This document shows positions 22,245 through 32,649 of a DNA stretch of 64,000 nucleotides, piece by piece. Both the position numbers and the translations under genes were made by a program. The notes beneath the pieces were generated by a model. That model was not told the origin of the DNA and did no database searches. It saw only the letters and a list, made by a program, of their open reading frames with translations. The DNA comes from Trachythela sp. YZ-2020 (Eukaryota; Cnidaria; Anthozoa; Malacalcyonacea; Clavulariidae). Each line of letters begins with the position of its first letter. Positions within the stretch are counted from its first letter, which is position 1. The DNA lies in the NCBI GenBank assembly GCA_016169945.1, contig JADLSH010000076.1, positions 315,001 to 379,000 on the forward strand. Reading direction: 5' to 3'.

Positions 22245-25200
22245 TCAGTTATGTCCACAAACAGCAGCCTTGTCTGCCTGGATAACGTGGGGGCATCTTG
22301 GTGTCGCACTACTGAGCCTGTCTACAACCTTGCTAACACGATGCCTCCTAGCTGCTCGTTCACGCTCATCAAAGAACACTGGCAACCGGTGTTTCGCAAT
22401 CCCAAGCTTCTTATTGCCGTCCGTATAAAGATGCGCAATTTCTCTCATGGTGTTAGGGCATGAAAGTGGATCAGGTATGGTCCAGTCAACGATGGCTCTT
22501 TGCACCAAAACATTGTTGCTCTGTCCTCCTGACTTCGTGTGAGCTTTAACCACGCTGTAGAACCCTTCCACGATTGCCTCACACCCACCAGCAGCCAAAG
22601 CGATATCCAAGGCAATGCACATCTCTTTCCCAAGTGATTCGGAAATTACTTGGTTGGTGTAGAAGGACTTAACGAGATTCTCCTCGTCAAGCTTCGCTTT
22701 CACCTTGACACCAGAGGCGAATTCCAGCTCAAACCACTGATTCAAGCTGACACCACTGACAGCAGTCAGAGAAAGCAAGGTACTTTCCTGGAACTCCTGC
22801 ACAGCATTCCCTTGCTGGTCTACAAACACGGCCAAGTCACCCAAACCAAACCATAAGATCTTCTCCATCGTTGTCTTAAACTTCTTCAGAATGGCATTGC
22901 TGTCGTGTGGTAGGAGGGACAAATTGTGATCAGTATCAGCAAGAGTCTGGATATGGGGAATGTTACAAACTGTAGAACTCCTGGAACTCCTTTGTGCCTG
23001 CTGTCTCCCACTGTATTCTGTCTTCACGAGGTACCACCAACTTTCCATCGCGAACTTCAAATGTCTCCATGCTAGCAAAAGCTTTCTCAAGATCAAAAAT
23101 TTGAGACAGCTTCTGCACTTCATTGGGGACAGCGAGGTTGAACCGAGCATCTAGCGCGGTTTGGAGACTTTGGCAGAAAGTAATTAGATCGGGGATGCAA
23201 TCTTTCGGACTTCGTGCACTCCACTCGTAGGTGGTTTTCTTCTTACCGTTGTTGGTTTCGGTAGTCTGGTCAACAACTAACCAGCCATGTAGAAGTGGTA
23301 CATCCTGGAAGGTTTTAGAGGGTTATTGTAAATTTATATTTACAATACACATAATTTACCATTGCATCCTCTTTGTGGCTGGCTCACTTCATAATCAAAA
23401 TTGGACAATCCCGATAAAGAAAATACTGTACAGTACATACCTGGAACGTGCTTGGTTGCCTTTCATCTTCATCTTCTGTGTCAAAGATTTCTTCCCAATG
23501 CTGCGAACGTTTTGGCAGGAACTTCTTGCAGGGTTTGGATCCTGCTTCAACATTCCTTAGCTCTGCTTCACATCTTTCAAGAGATTCCTTGACTCGAGAG
23601 TACCAAGCAACTATCTTCCAAGGTGGCAGGTTCACAGCTTGAGCTCTGATCATCAAGGATACTACTGGTTTCACTATGTCAAGCACACCACACAGGTCGA
23701 CTGCAAAATCTTCGCCACGGACCTACATTTCAAAAAAATCAGTTAATTTATCTCTAGTTGATGTTCTGGAAGATTCTGCAAAATTAAACGATAAGCAACT
23801 GTTTCTTTCCCGCTTACCTGCTACTTCGTCTCTTCTTCTTCATCGCCAGCATTTTCTCTGGATCTCCTGAATGATTCAACCAACGCTTTATAGCTAAGGT
23901 AAATTTTTTCCCACTGCTCATAGGCAGAGCTAAAAAAGCGAGTGGTCGAAAAGGTCACAGTTTCCAGTGCCTTTAGCCCCAAGGACGATGCTAACCCCTT
24001 GTACTCAACGTGACCACAACCGTAGGCGAACATGGTATGAAATCTGTTGGCTCTCTTGATCAAGCGCTTCATGAATGCTGAACATGTTTCTTCCCGCAAC
24101 TTAACCATGGCCAAATCCATCCAATGCGATACATCCCAAGACGTCAAGAAAAATGCATCTAATTCTTTCACCTTTCCCATTTCATCAAAAAGAGCATCTT
24201 GGAACGTATTTGATTGGTACTGGCCATCAGCATGGACAGCTAAATGAACAAAATGTTACATTTCAACAATACAATGATCTCAAACCCCAATGTACATATT
24301 TTTGAATATTAAATAAAAACTTCTATACTCTTATTCCACACAACGCTTTATGTGTTATTATTAGCATATAATAATACCTCTAACATAATGCATGTCATCA
24401 TCATCAAATTCCAATTTGTCCTTCAAAACCTTTGCAACTTGTTTTGCGAGATCCTGACCAGTTCCACCTTCAATTTCGTTTGAGCCCTCAGCAATCGAAT
24501 AAACAGGAGGTGCATCTAATGGCATAGCAATGCGTTTTCCATTCACTGGCATCAGAAGAAGTATGGCATGATTTGTATCCCTGTGTGGTGTGGATTTATC
24601 CACTGCTAGAGATGTGTGGGCGTAGACCAGTTGATTCCAGTGGAGTCTTCAGAAACTCTTTTGTTTGCATGATTGCATAATGGTAGGCAGTTGAAATAAC
24701 ATCTGGAAATTGATTTCTGAAAAAACCCCGAATATTTCTTAATTACTGTACTGGTAGATAAAAAGCAAAAACGTTCTTGTTCTCTTGTTGTGTTTATCAG
24801 ATATCAAACCAGTACTACAGTATACTGTTCACATAACCGATACTACCCTACTGGCGGGGGTTAGGGGGTATACCCTACTGATACTACCACAGTCATGATA
24901 TTCTGATGAGCAGAATTGAAAATTTACAGACACGTGGGTAAATACTGTCACATTGAAACTGAAAGAACATACATATATGATAAACACTTGATTTACCTGC
25001 CATGACCAATATCTCCAATATCAGCACCACATGCTGAAAGGAGGCCAATGAGGTGTTCATAGGATAATCCTGCAGACTTCATTTTACATGCTTGTATGGC
25101 TGCGCTCACAAGGTTAGTGTTCACATCGTTGATTCTCTTCAGTGTTTTCTGTTCTTTCATGCTGTATTTCTTCGCCTTAAAATGCTCCTGGCCTCCACTA

Positions 25201-26083
25201 CGAATAGAGCTGCATCCAAGATGCTCAATCAAAGCACTTTTCAAGCTGTACCATTGTTGGTTGTTTCCATTCATCAATTTCTCTGTTTTTTCCTTCTCAA
25301 AAAAAAGACCACTTCCCCATGAACTGCTTGGCTTCCTGTAAGAAAATACAAATCGTTGACATCTCCACCAAGAATAATATAATATAATATTATGTACAAA
25401 ATGACTAGCTATATGCTATACTTACAAATGCTTCTTTTGTTGAGCCAACTGGAACTGCTGACAAGGGTGGCATGTAACCTTACATCCATCTTCTAAGATG
25501 TCAACCAACAACATCCAGATGCTTAACTTCCAGCAGATTTGAGGCAGTTATTACAGCAGTCACATCATGATTGACATTAACTTCACCATGTTTCTTGTCC
25601 TTCTCTGGGAGAGTCAAAGATTCTAGCATCACTAAAATACGATTAATGTCACCCTGCATCTGCTCCACTGGTGACACCTCTGGTTTCTCCTCAGCTACCA
25701 CAAAACTCTGTAGGGATTTTTGGATACTACCATCTGTAACATCTTTTTTACTGCCTACATCAGTGACATTTGGGGTGATTGTTGATGGAGTCTTCGTTGC
25801 TGATGATTGAAGGGCACTAGTCTCCTTGGCTATACGTTCTGCTACAAGTTTTCTGGCAAGTTCGTGGTTTTTTGGAACAATCTGCTCTGCATAACGTTCT
25901 GGTGGTTGTTCAGGATGTTTTTGCTCCCAATGACGTTTTTTGTTGTAATCTCGCCCCCTTGATATTTCACAACCACATTCCAGGCATATATGTGGATCAG
26001 GTATTCCTTTACTACTGCTCTTGGTAGGCTCATCTTTTCTTGGTTTCTTTGCAACAGGATTCTTGCCACTACAAACTGAAATC
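22245..26083 (-). pseudogene. Multi-exon transposase-like gene with N-terminal BED/C2H2 finger
   Basis: Minus-strand exons are, in order: about 26083-25501 (zinc finger CLECGCEISRGRDYNKKRHW then EQKH, i.e. C-x2-C...H-x4-H, followed by a Thr/Ser-rich linker); 25335-24997 (LKSALIEHLGCSSIRSGGQE; donor GTAAAT); about 24720-24365 (AVDKSTPHRDTNHAILLLMP); about 24245-23821 (HADGQYQ, FFLTSWDVSHWMDLAMVKLR); about 23722-23445 (VRGEDFAVDLCGVLDIVKP); and about 23305-22245 (ending AAVCGHN, stop). Acidic residues in AVDK, HADG and WDxSHWMD are plausible RNase-H-fold catalytic positions by analogy with hAT-like transposases. That is inference. A frameshift or stop near 22890-22960 in the last exon and weak joints elsewhere suggest a decayed copy of a domesticated-looking TE family. 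Confidence 0.6.
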
Positions 26084-27264
26084 TTGTAGTTTGTCAATAA
26101 TAGTAATCAAACTGCTTGCAAAACATCTACTGCACGCGTGACAGCCGCACCTACGCGCGCACCCGCATAGGATTTGCCCACTCAATAATTCAACCCATTC
26201 AGTGTGCTTTCCCTTGGCCTTGACAATTCAATTTGCCTGGCATTAGACTGAGTAAAATAGCAAGGCCCAGCACATTGCGGCATAACATAAAACAAAGGCA
26301 GACAGGTTTGTTGACCAATTACAGCACAAGTCCCCTTCCTTAACAAGTAAAATTATCTGTAATTAGACAGAATTAAATAACAAAGTTGAGCACATTGCAG
26401 CATAATTATGTATATTCAGTATTTTCTATTGATCCTAAAGAAAGACCCAAAACTTATTGTATAGATGCTACCTTCAATGGCACCACACGTTCAATATATT
26501 AATCAGAAGGTATAAGTGTGATCTGCGACCCCACTATTGGAAATTATATGCTTGAGCCCTTTGTTATAGTAAATCTGTCCTGCCATTATTATTATCTCTC
26601 CACCTGCCAGCTTGTCAACTTGTCTACCTCTTCTACATTACTGACAAGTTTAGCAATGATATTAGACTAGGTGAAACCCACATATCAAATATTGAAATGC
26701 CAATAACACTAATTTTTATGCCAGATTGATTTACTTGTCAAGGTAAAAATGTTGGGTTTAAGATCAGTTAAGTGTTAGGTTCCCATTTAGCCAAATTGCA
26801 CACTAAATTCACTAATGTGCACCACTACATTTTACTCTGTCAAATGATGTTATGACTTCACCAGCCCATTGTGTAAAATTACAACAGACCTTGTCTTGTT
26901 TACATTGTAATGGGAGTCAAAATATATATTAAACTAAAGCACAATTGACATTCAATTGTGATTGCATAGGTCCTAGCACATCAGAAAAGCACATTCCAGT
27001 GCTTTTTAAAGATTGTACTTGCTGGAAACATGAATAAATACATGGAGGAAAGGGGTCTTTGACACTCTGCCGATCAGGTTGATTATTTATATATATACTA
27101 AAACACCTGATCTAGAGGCCTCAATTCATTAAAATCATGTACTATATAATCTACCAAAACAACTACTGTAAAAGGCTCATATTACCCTTTTATCCAATCT
27201 TTTCAACTTCTTAGCTGTTACTCTACTCTGCTTCATCTTGTTATTGAAGGAAATCGAGCCTACC

Positions 27265-27762
27265 TTAAATGTACTTGGTTTAATACATTTAGTCATTAGA
27301 TATTTTGAGGAATATTCGGCACATTACTTAGAGGATAAAAGCAGTATTTAAAAGTTAAGTCCACAGTTAACTGACGCCAAATATCATCTAGAGGTGAAAT
27401 TTGACACAAACAATAATAAACATGGTACAGTATTTCAAGGTTCTTTTTAACATGACATTTAGTAAGCTATATTTTCCAAGGCTTCCCTGGGAGGGAATTG
27501 CTCGATGGGCCCCAGATTTAAGTGAGCCCCAAAAATACTACAAAAGGAAAAAAAACTGGGGAAAGAAAGTCAGAGGGTTGTAAGAGGTGGGGAAGGGATC
27601 ATAATCTCATTTTCCATTCCCAATTTTAATTGCAATTTTTATTGCTTTGTTGTAATCCCAGTCGTCTCAGCAAGTAAAGACATTACTCTTATCCTCTAAG
27701 TGATGTTCCGAATACTCCTCAAAATATCTAATGACTAAATGTATTAAACCAAGTACATTTAA
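27265..27762. mobile_element. ~500-bp inverted-repeat element with TTAA ends
   Basis: TTAAATGTACTTGGTTTAAT at 27265 is the complement of the sequence ending at 27762 (TTAAACCAAGTACATTTAA). About 75 bp match with few differences, including CATTTAGTCATTAGATATTT and the GAATA-TTCGG-ACAT segment. TTAA lies at both outer edges, consistent with piggyBac- or Kolobok-type target choice. The interior has no recognised protein. Confidence 0.78.
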
Positions 27763-27779
27763 AGTACTTGTCTGCAGTA

Positions 27780-28800
27780 AATGACTCCATTTTCATGTTG
27801 ACTACTGTCAAGCTTTGGCGAGCGATATTTTAATATAATTCATCCCAAACGGTCTTCCTTTATAAAATACTCTAAACTAGAGTAATTCACTCAAACTGAC
27901 CAAGTGACGATTTCGTAAAAATTTCGGCGAGCGATATGTTTACATCAATTTATCCCCAGCTGTCCAGTTTGCATCTAAAACCTTCACGATAAGTCGTTAT
28001 TGCCAAAAAAGTTTGATCGAAGTGGATTCGAAACACTAGGACGACGCAAAATGCAAAAAATATGGATTTCCCCATAGAGTTTATTGTCTTTTTGCCTTGA
28101 ATGGCGGCCATCTTGGATTTATCATGCAGGTCATCTTGGATTTATCATGCAGGTCATGCATCCGCTACGTACGAGTCAGCAATCTAGGTTTATTATATTT
28201 ATGGCATGAACAAAGAACGAACACAATCAGAGCAAAAACAAAAAAGATATAACTAGCCAAAATTTGTAAATTTCAGTGACTTTCCTTGAAACTTTGCAAC
28301 TGGCGCGAAGGCCCAGAAGAAGGACTCAGGGTAACCACATCCCCTTTCACACCTGTATAGACCTATATATTCTTACACATCCCACAACATACCACAGCCA
28401 AGAGAGAAAGCTCGATTTTCAAAAGTAGAATTAGTCACCAGTGTTACATTTTCTCCGCTCGGTAATTAGAAAAAAGGTGGCCACTTCTAATTGGTGCTTT
28501 TGCATGCATTTTTGCCAGGTGTGCTTCAATAGCTCATTTACTTCCTAATTTTAAGACAGTGCTTTTTTCACAGCAACAGAAAGCTTCTATTGAGGAAGTG
28601 AGGTCATCAATTTAGTCACAAAAGAGATAATAAATGAAAACAATCATTATTATACACTATTTTAATATATAAGTTATGAATATGTTTATGTGGTCGCCTG
28701 TAACAACCACTTTAGATAATAAGATACAGCAAGCAAAATGGAAATTTAGGTTTTTTATTTGCTACCCAATTGTCCATAACTTTCAAATGCAGTCAACCCA
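27780..28800. other. No gene recognised; short direct duplication
   Basis: A 24-bp unit beginning CATCTTGGATTTATCATGC is directly duplicated at about 28110-28158. Otherwise no coding signal or repeat boundary is supported. Confidence 0.4.
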
Positions 28801-28803
28801 TGC

Positions 28804-29396
28804 TTAAGGTGCTCTCTACATTTTATAACAATGTTGAAAATGCATAAATTAGATCAACTCTTCGAAGAGATGTTGCTTGCTAGAAATAAAAAATTGTACA
28901 CCATATATAGAGCAACAATCAAACAGTTGGAAATTGGTCACAAAAAACGTGACCACTGTTGCTATGGAAACAATGACGATTCAAGATGACGGATATTTTT
29001 GCTTTTAATACACTTTACTTAAAAAACGCCTGGTTACCCCCATATTTTATTCCAGAAAACATTTTCTTGTAGTACAATAAATTATCTGACCAAGTTTAAA
29101 AACATTCTGTAGAGCAAATATCTAAAAAAATTATAAACATGCTGTTCGAAATAAATACTTTTTGGCTCTACAGAATGTTTTTAAACTTGGTCAGATAGTT
29201 TATTGTACTCAACAAAATGTTTTCTGAAATAAAAAATGGGGTAACCAGGCATCACTTTTGTGACCAATTTCAAATTCTTAGACTGTTCCTTTATACAAGT
29301 TGTACATTTTTTATTTCAGACAAGTAACATTCCCTCAAAAAGTTTGATCTAATTCACAACTCTCCCCTATTTTTAATTTGTAGGGAGCCACCTTAA
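28804..29396. mobile_element. 593-bp palindromic MITE flanked by TTAA
   Basis: TTAAGGTGCTCTCTACA opens and TGTAGGGAGCCACCTTAA closes the element; TTAA is at 28804-28807 and 29393-29396. Nearly the whole element folds back. Outer arms pair (ATAAATTAGATCAACTCTTC region with its complement). An inner hairpin is very well kept: ACCAAGTTTAAAAACATTCT with GTAGAGC at 29091-29117 pairs with GCTCTACAGAATG at 29165-29195. It shares ends and interior with 19289-19747. This is a classic non-autonomous foldback element. Confidence 0.88.
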
Positions 29397-29519
29397 GTCA
29401 TTTTTCTAAATCCACAACTTGTTAACCAATTGTTTTTCTTATACAGTCTAATCTTGTAGGTTGATTAGAATTTGAAATAAATTGAATGCCCCTTCTTCAT
29501 TGGATGGTACCTCTAGCTC

Positions 29520-30861
29520 CATTTCAATCAGTTTTTCCATAGTAATCAGGAAGTGAGTACAAGACATCTGGAATACCTGAAACAGTGTCATGTCTTGATT
29601 GTCTGATATTAATGGCTGTTCCAGTGTTCAATGACATTATCTAAGTCATCTTGAATGATATGTGCATAACAAAACCAAAGAGATTCCATATGAAATTCAT
29701 CTCCTAGGTTAAGCAAATTTGATGTCACCATATCCTTAAAATAATCAATCTAGCAGCTTGTTCTGTGTCATCTTAGGAACGACCACCAACCTTCAATGCG
29801 TTGGTTTGCATGAGAAGAACCATATACATGAGATTTGTCTCCAGCAAATGCATCATTTCCAGCTGCTCTGAAATAGCATTGGGTGGCAGCAATAATGCCA
29901 TTTTCAGTGCCACAGTCTGTTCGCACTATCATGGTGCATCCTTTCAGCTGTTGAACAACATCGAAGAATAATTGCCCTGGTATCATTATTCGACTTCACC
30001 ACCTCAAGCCAGATAATTTTTCTGCTGTTGCCACATATACACCCATGAATGGGAAAGCCATATGGCTTTAATTTATCATAACCTGCAATCAAGTCACAGT
30101 GAGTTAAAAAATCATTGCTATTCATTCACATGTGAAATAGGGCTTAATAAACACATATGAAGATGAAATAAACTACAAAAGGGATTATTATACTTCAATT
30201 GATCTGAGGCATCTGAGGTGGGGGCTTTATACATAAAAGGGAATACGGTTTTAGTAAAACCGGAGTTTAGCATAGACTATACAATACCTTTACAAAACCA
30301 GATTTTACAAATGAAGATGAAATAATCACCTACCGTCAAGATGCCAGCAAAGGTTTGGCCCAAGCGAAGTGTACCTTCTCCTAGACAAACGACATGCTTT
30401 TCTATCTTCAACTGCTTGAGGATCCAATTCATTTAAAAGCCTAGCCACTGCACTTCTAGGTACATGTATTTGATGCCTCAAACGTAGTGCATGCCAAACA
30501 CTTCTATACCCAGCGAGCCTTCCAGGACCTGCAATTTCTTTGAACATAGTGTTTCTTACTATATTCTCATCTATATTACTTCTTCTTGATAAGCCCAAGT
30601 GTTGAAGTCTTCATTTAAGAGTTTGCACGTGCATGACTACACCTTGCCGGTCGAGTAGCCTTACAATATCAATGTACGGATAACCGTGTTGATTACAAAT
30701 ATGTAATTGTACCATCAACACTATCCTTCGGTCTCTATAGATGGCCTTGAAGGCCCCTCCACGTCGTTCACATTAGCTTTCTCTTCCTCTAAGTTTTTCC
30801 CACAATCATGACAAAAATTAGAGGTAAGAAGGAAAGAACAGCCACAATTTGAACAATACAT
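29520..30861 (-). pseudogene. Integrase-like DDE transposase gene with N-terminal zinc ribbon
   Basis: Starts at ATG 30861 with CSNCGCSFLLTSNFCHDCGK, a C2-C2 zinc ribbon like that of the HECT gene at 16938. A later exon (30598-30326) carries a helix-turn-helix-like region (GLSRRSNIDENIVRN, PGRLAGYRSVWHALRLRHQI) and ends SLGPNLCWHLDGR. The next block (about 30086-29768) has YDKLKPYGFPIHGCICG, then TDCGTENGIIAATQCYFRAA and HANQRIEGWWSFLR. The Asp of CWHLDG, the Asp of TDCGTEN and the Glu of NQRIEGWW fit a DDE triad of the integrase (rve-like) fold. Coding similarity continues past a TGA to about 29520 (SLWFCYAHIIQDDLDNV, HDTVSGIPDVLYSLPDYYG). Stops and frame changes show decay. This protein type recurs in animal TEs; I cannot name the superfamily. 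Confidence 0.75.
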
Positions 30862-31020
30862 TTCAAAAATTGTAAGCTATTAAATCCCATGTTGATCTTA
30901 GTATCAACAGCTACAACATGCTGTCACAGGCAATACTTTGTGTGCACATAATGTGCAGCAGCAACATATAAAAATGCAGCAGCGATATATAAAAATAGGT
31001 ACGCTGTAGCATACATGGTG
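30862..31020 (-). promoter_or_regulatory. 5' leader homologous to that of the HECT gene
   Basis: The reverse complement contains TATCGCTGCTGCATTTTTAT, a second TGCATTTTTATATG, CACACAAAGTATTGCCTGTG and AGCATGTTGTAGC, in the same order as at 16781-16880. In both loci the zinc-ribbon start codon follows within about 60-130 bases. Confidence 0.7.
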
Positions 31021-31448
31021 TCTGCCGAGTCAGAAACAAAGAAAGACGCTTAATGCAGATAAAATGTATGAAATTACCATTTTATTAGAATAAAGACAGT
31101 CTATTACATATCACACAAACATACAGTTTCCAAATACTTTAATTTCATAGCAAATCTGACACATCAATCAGTCCTGGGAAGTTGTTATAATATATAATTG
31201 AAAAATTTTCATATTGATATTTTGCAATATAATTTGTAAGCAAAAAAGTTTATTAACAGTATGTGATATCTCTTCAACGATTTTTTTGTGTTCTCCACTG
31301 GTCCAATAAACAATATTTATTTGTGTTTCCCACTGGTCCAATTAACAGGATTTCTTTGTGTTCCCCACTGGAGCAATTCTGTATAATTAAGTTCTATACT
31401 CCAGACATAATTAGAGAGCTCTGGATATTGATTTTCAAAAAAAGTAAA

Positions 31449-31930
31449 AATGGCTGATACATGTGCAAATTCAGTTGGTAGAAAAAAATGGTTTAATGGC
31501 TGTGTGGAATGAGCTGATGGCAGACGCAGTTGGTATTGATACACAAAGTACAAAGTTTTTTCTGAAGTTTGACAAAGCTTTGGACATTTTCTTTTCTTTT
31601 TACAGTCATATTCAGAAACCATATTTGAACACTGATAAAGACAAGTTTCTATATGCTCTACTTCATGCTCAGTGGGGACTCTGTGTTTATATCATTACCC
31701 TACAAGAAACCAAAGAGAGAATCGTCCTCATAAGACCGGATAATGTTGACATGGATATATTTCTCGATTTTGTATCACAGGAAAAGGAGTATGGCTGGTT
31801 GAAAGTCTTCTTAATACCTTTGATTCTGAATGGGATAGGCTGATTGGAAGAGTTCTGCCGGGATTGGATCGGTCAAGAAAGGAACTGAAAATCTTGGTAT
31901 TCATGAAGAAGATCTTTCAAAGAATACTGA
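31449..31930 (+). pseudogene. Unrecognised single-exon gene, frameshifted
   Basis: An ATG at 31449 opens MADTCANSVGRKKWFNGCV. Another frame continues from about 31495 as WNELMADAVGIDTQSTKFFL, HIQKPYLNTDKDKFLYALLH and RIVLIRPDNVDMDIFLDFVS. A third picks up near 31810 as NTFDSEWDRLIGRVLPGLDR. The three together look like one protein of about 160 residues broken by two small indels. No known domain is evident. It lies between the integrase TE and a LINE fragment and could be a TE accessory gene. Confidence 0.4.
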
Positions 31931-31984
31931 AAAGGCAATTTTAAACAAATGACTCTTCGATTGCCAAGAAAATATTTTAAATAG

Positions 31985-32400
31985 TATAATACGAGACGGG
32001 GTCAGATTACAGCGATTGCAACATCACGCCGCAAGAATTATAACACAGAGTCAAAGATCATCCGAGGCGAGGCTATACTAGTTTACAAATGTCTACATTC
32101 TTTAGTCCCAAATTATTTTTTTAATTATTTTAAGAAATTTAGTAATGTACATAGATACAATACTAGACACAAAAATAGACTAATACTTCCCAAAGTTAAG
32201 TATAATTTTGGAAAGAATACTTTTATCTTCAGTGGGGTGCAGGTTTACAATATGCTCCTTGATCATGTGATGAAGGCTGAGTCCATTCACACTTTCGCAC
32301 GTCTCGTACCAATCGTGTGTAACAAGCTTTCTTAATCTGGAACATGGAAGTGACGGAACTGATTGCGACAATATTTTGTATTTATATATTTCATATCTTA
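31985..32400 (+). pseudogene. 3' fragment of a non-LTR retrotransposon (LINE) reverse transcriptase
   Basis: Broken frames read QRLQHHAARIITQSQRSSEA, then YKCLHSLVPNYFFNYFKKFS, then RYNTRHKNRLILPKVKYNFG and FIFSGVQVYNMLLDHVMKAE. This is the signature of the region after the RT domain in CR1/Jockey-type LINEs (LQxxAARI...YK.L..L.P.Y...F...NTR...L.LP......K.SF.Y.GA..WN.L). A stop interrupts it near 32080. Only this 3' end is present, as expected of a 5'-truncated insertion. The AT-rich stretch after 32340 (TATTTATATATTTC) may be the tail. Confidence 0.75.
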
Positions 32401-32448
32401 AAATGTGATTCCTATAAATAGCTTATATCTAGATACAGGACCCCTATG

Positions 32449-32522
32449 GATACCAGCCTTCGTGCTGAAAGGGCCACCCTGTTTAAATGTAAAGCCTTCG
32501 TGCTGAAAGGGCCACCCTGTTT
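32449..32522 (+). repeat. Two-copy direct repeat (~40 bp)
   Basis: AGCCTTCGTGCTGAAAGGGC followed by CACCCTGTTT occurs twice, separated by AAATGTAAA. Confidence 0.8.
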
Positions 32523-32649
32523 TTCCATTCCATTCCATAATACTAAGACATATATTAATAAAAAGGTCATTTATAGGATTTAGTTTCTCTCCAATCATTG
32601 AACCACCTGCATGGCTATATTCAAGTTTAATGTAACTTTCCATTACTGC

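Noticed and set aside
24835..24895. Hairpin-like TACTACCCTACTG...GGGGGTTAGGGGGTATACCC
   Set aside because: Imperfect, short, and inside an intron of the transposase-like gene; probably simple-sequence.
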